Program-made: the position numbers and the translations under genes
Shown: positions 5,729 to 6,955 of the stretch, in pieces
How positions within the stretch are numbered: the stretch's first letter is position 1
Layout: each line of letters starts with the position of its first letter
From: Fimbriimonadaceae bacterium
Lineage (GTDB): Bacteria > Armatimonadota > Fimbriimonadia > Fimbriimonadales > Fimbriimonadaceae
Direction of reading: 5' to 3'
Assembly: GCA_014380605.1 (NCBI GenBank)
Contig: JACMJO010000281.1
Location: 1-6,955 of the forward strand
Length of the DNA stretch: 6,955 nucleotides
Notes under the pieces: model-generated
Databases searched by the model: none
What the model was told of the DNA's origin: nothing
What the model saw: the letters and a program-made list of their open reading frames with translations, nothing else

Positions 5729-6388
5729 CTAACCATCCATCTTGGAATTCACCAGGACGTCGCGACAATAGCCCAGGATTCGGTCGGACTTCCGTCGATC
5801 ATAGGCTTTGGCAATTTTCACAATCTCTTGAAAGGTCAGCTTTGCTCTCGCAAGTTGCTTGGCCGTGTCCGTCTTGCTAATCCCATAGTCCCATGAACTG
5901 GCAGGGGCAGATTTGAACGACCGTTCCAGTAAGGCGATCTCCTTGCTGACGGCGGATACGACCATAGGCTTTGGTGCAGTCTTGGTCCCAACCAGCAGGC
6001 CATATATGGTCTCTTCCACCTCCATAGCATTCGAGCTGAATGTGAGTTGCCAGATGGTTCCTCCACCATTAAGAGCTCGAAACACTTGGATCGTGGAAGT
6101 CCCAAACTCATCAAGGTGCGTTCGAAGCCGAAGGACGGGCTTTTGATCGGCTGGCCTTAGGTTCTTGATCAACGCGTCGTTGCGCCACTTCAGGGAACTG
6201 GCGTACTTGTAGCCCGCCTGGGCCATGCCCTGAGTGGTCTCGCCCTCCTTACCTGTGTAAAAGTCGTACCACTTGTCAAATCCCATCGCCAAAATCTGCG
6301 TGTGGGTTTTGCCATGGGTGTCTTCAGGGTTCTGCGACAGAGCGGCTGAGACTAGAACAAGCGTAACCCCAATCAGGCTGAGTTTCAT
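5729..6388 (-). CDS. Exported protein of unknown function
   Basis: I do not recognise this 219-residue protein. It begins with a plausible Sec signal peptide: Lys2, hydrophobic LSLIGVTLVLV (about 3-13), then SAALSQ with cleavage probably after residue 18 or 19. The mature part is soluble, with aromatic-rich GFDKWYDFYTGKEG at 36-49, a likely beta region around 98-130 (TIQVFRALNGGGTIWQLTF, EETIYGLLVG) and a basic, helical C-terminal end (about 172-208). A single cysteine (208) makes an intramolecular disulfide unlikely. Its ATG is preceded by AAGG four to five bases upstream and lies only nine bases after the stop of the edge ORF. trpA begins 17 bases after its own stop. It is therefore probably the middle gene of a transcript that starts outside the window. 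No catalytic motif is visible. Confidence 0.75.
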   Translation of the reverse strand: MKLSLIGVTLVLVSAALSQNPEDTHGKTHTQILAMGFDKWYDFYTGKEGETTQGMAQAGYKYASSLKWRNDALIKNLRPADQKPVLRLRTHLDEFGTSTIQVFRALNGGGTIWQLTFSSNAMEVEETIYGLLVGTKTAPKPMVVSAVSKEIALLERSFKSAPASSWDYGISKTDTAKQLARAKLTFQEIVKIAKAYDRRKSDRILGYCRDVLVNSKMDG

Positions 6389-6397
6389 GGGCCTTGC

Positions 6398-6547
6398 CTA
6401 GAGCTTAAACGGAGCCCCTTTCGCCTTCTTCCACTTATCCACCTGAGCCTTGGATAGAAGGGCAATCACTTCCTGTTCGCCTTTGGTTTCAGCGGCTTTC
6501 ATCCTGGGCTCGTAGGATTTTACAGTTGCGCTTCGCTTTTTGTCCCC
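6398..6547 (-). other. Native C-terminal remnant of a secreted LTxxQ-like protein
   Basis: About 50 codons with base composition like the neighbouring genes (48-52% GC in 6421-6540). The end, LLSKAQVDKWKKAKGAPFKL, follows the pattern LLTPxQxxxWxxLxGxPFxL common at the C-termini of small secreted proteins of the Spy/CpxP LTxxQ kind in several environmental phyla. It sits nine bases before the exported protein gene, so it is probably what is left, in this sequence, of the gene that normally precedes it. The family assignment rests on this short tail only. Confidence 0.5.
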
Positions 6548-6955
6548 AGCTTTTCCGTTAGGAATATTTTCCCACTCCCTAACATAGCAATCATATTCCT
6601 CTTCATTTTTGAATAATCCATTTTTAATACACGCTTGTTTGAGTAATGGATGTGGTTTATAAATCCACGAGGTTTTAGGATGTTCTTTTGCATATTCGAG
6701 AATTTTCATATAGTTTTGTGAAAATGTAGAAAATGAGTGTTTTTCTTCTCCAAGAGTATGGTGAGGCGCATAAATAATCTTAACTACTTGAGATAAATTA
6801 ATATTTTCTTTTTGCATTTTCCATATATTCAAAGTATCTTCTGGTAATGTTCCATCTAAAAATGCATCCATTTTTAAATATCCACTTACTTCTACGTTAG
6901 TATCTCCAATTATTGAATATTTTCTTGCCATGCCCTTATGAACTTCGCTTTCACA
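6398..6955 (-). CDS. Chimeric ORF: CDP-glycerol glycerophosphotransferase-like fragment joined to a native secreted-protein tail
   Basis: One open frame runs from the right window edge (no stop in the last 24 bases, so it is 5'-incomplete; ATG at 6931 is internal) to TAG at 6398-6400. The first ~130 codons resemble a middle portion of CDP-glycerol glycerophosphotransferases (TagB/TagF type; polyol-phosphate surface polymer synthesis): NVEVSGYLKMDAFL, IIYAPHHTL, ILEYAKEHP, WIYKPHPLLKQA and EYDCYVREWENIPNG. In that family the last motif normally runs on into a glycine-rich stretch and an Asp/Ser nucleotide-binding segment. Here it breaks off into KAGDKKRSATVKSYEPRM and ends LLSKAQVDKWKKAKGAPFKL, which resembles the C-terminus of LTxxQ-type secreted proteins. 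GC falls from ~50% to ~30% at the same point. As a single protein it would lack the essential C-terminal half of the transferase, so I do not regard it as a functional enzyme. Confidence 0.7.
   Translation of the reverse strand, partial: CESEVHKGMARKYSIIGDTNVEVSGYLKMDAFLDGTLPEDTLNIWKMQKENINLSQVVKIIYAPHHTLGEEKHSFSTFSQNYMKILEYAKEHPKTSWIYKPHPLLKQACIKNGLFKNEEEYDCYVREWENIPNGKAGDKKRSATVKSYEPRMKAAETKGEQEVIALLSKAQVDKWKKAKGAPFKL
6542..6556. other. Composition and homology breakpoint
   Basis: Minus-strand codons AAC GGA AAA GCT GGG GAC (6559 down to 6542) span the point where transferase homology stops and native-type sequence begins. I place the joint between 6542 and 6556. Right of it, 6601-6955 has 106 G+C in 355 bases by hand count (30%). 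No inverted repeat or recombinase gene is seen at the joint. Confidence 0.6.
6557..6955 (-). other. AT-rich foreign-looking segment reaching the window edge
   Basis: About 400 bases at ~30% GC with AAA/AAT/ATT/TTT-rich codon use, against ~50-57% GC elsewhere. All of it is coding in one frame for the transferase-like fragment, including the last 24 bases, which read ESEVHKG into MARKYS in a way that fits the same family. The codon style suggests a low-GC donor such as a Firmicutes or Campylobacter-like organism (inference). Confidence 0.7.

Noticed and set aside
6531..6951. A 9-base direct repeat, CTTCGCTTT, at 6531-6539 and 6943-6951, flanking the AT-rich segment like a target-site duplication.
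   Set aside because: Collapsing the repeat would put a TGA in frame immediately before the native tail, so it does not restore an intact gene. The bases beyond 6943 also read on as transferase-like protein, and no transposase or terminal inverted repeats are present. Probably coincidence.

Overview
The window looks like a slice of the chromosome of a free-living, motile, diderm-type bacterium, roughly 50-57% GC over most of its length. Flagellin, a Spo0J/ParB-type partition protein, a stand-alone copper-amine-oxidase-N-like domain, small exported proteins and a C-terminal tail resembling LTxxQ-type secreted proteins together suggest an Armatimonadota/Fimbriimonas-like lineage. That placement is only a guess from protein flavour; nothing here is a taxonomic marker.

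Layout. Positions 1-281 are a non-coding leader ending in a very good sigma-28 (FliA) promoter and a strong Shine-Dalgarno in front of a GTG-started flagellin gene (282-1730, +). A textbook intrinsic terminator (1761-1790) closes that unit. Next comes a translationally coupled + strand trio: parB (1857-2717), a GNAT acetyltransferase (2714-3334) and a carbon-nitrogen hydrolase with a complete Glu-Lys-Cys triad (3331-4176). The latter two are the separated halves of a protein that many bacteria make as one GNAT/nitrilase fusion (B. subtilis YhcX type). Two small + strand genes follow: a BON-domain lipoprotein (4252-4608) and a signal-less copper-amine-oxidase-N-like domain protein (4660-4932).

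The right part is on the minus strand, read from the right edge towards the middle: an ORF open at the window edge (6398-6955), an exported protein of unknown function (5729-6388) and trpA (4929-5711 with the start chosen here). The last two are closely spaced and probably co-transcribed. trpA converges on the copper-amine-oxidase-N gene so tightly that both stop codons lie in one CTAG tetranucleotide.

The oddest object is the ORF at the right edge. Its last ~50 codons have the base composition of the rest of the window and look like the end of a native secreted protein. The part to the right of about 6556 is ~30% GC and encodes a fragment of a CDP-glycerol glycerophosphotransferase-like (TagB/TagF-type) enzyme. 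The two pieces meet in frame in the middle of a conserved family motif. This is either a recent recombination with foreign DNA or, more likely if this is a metagenomic contig end, an assembly chimera. I see no convincing new defence, mobile or CRISPR system here. The other genes are recognisable families, apart from the unknown exported protein.
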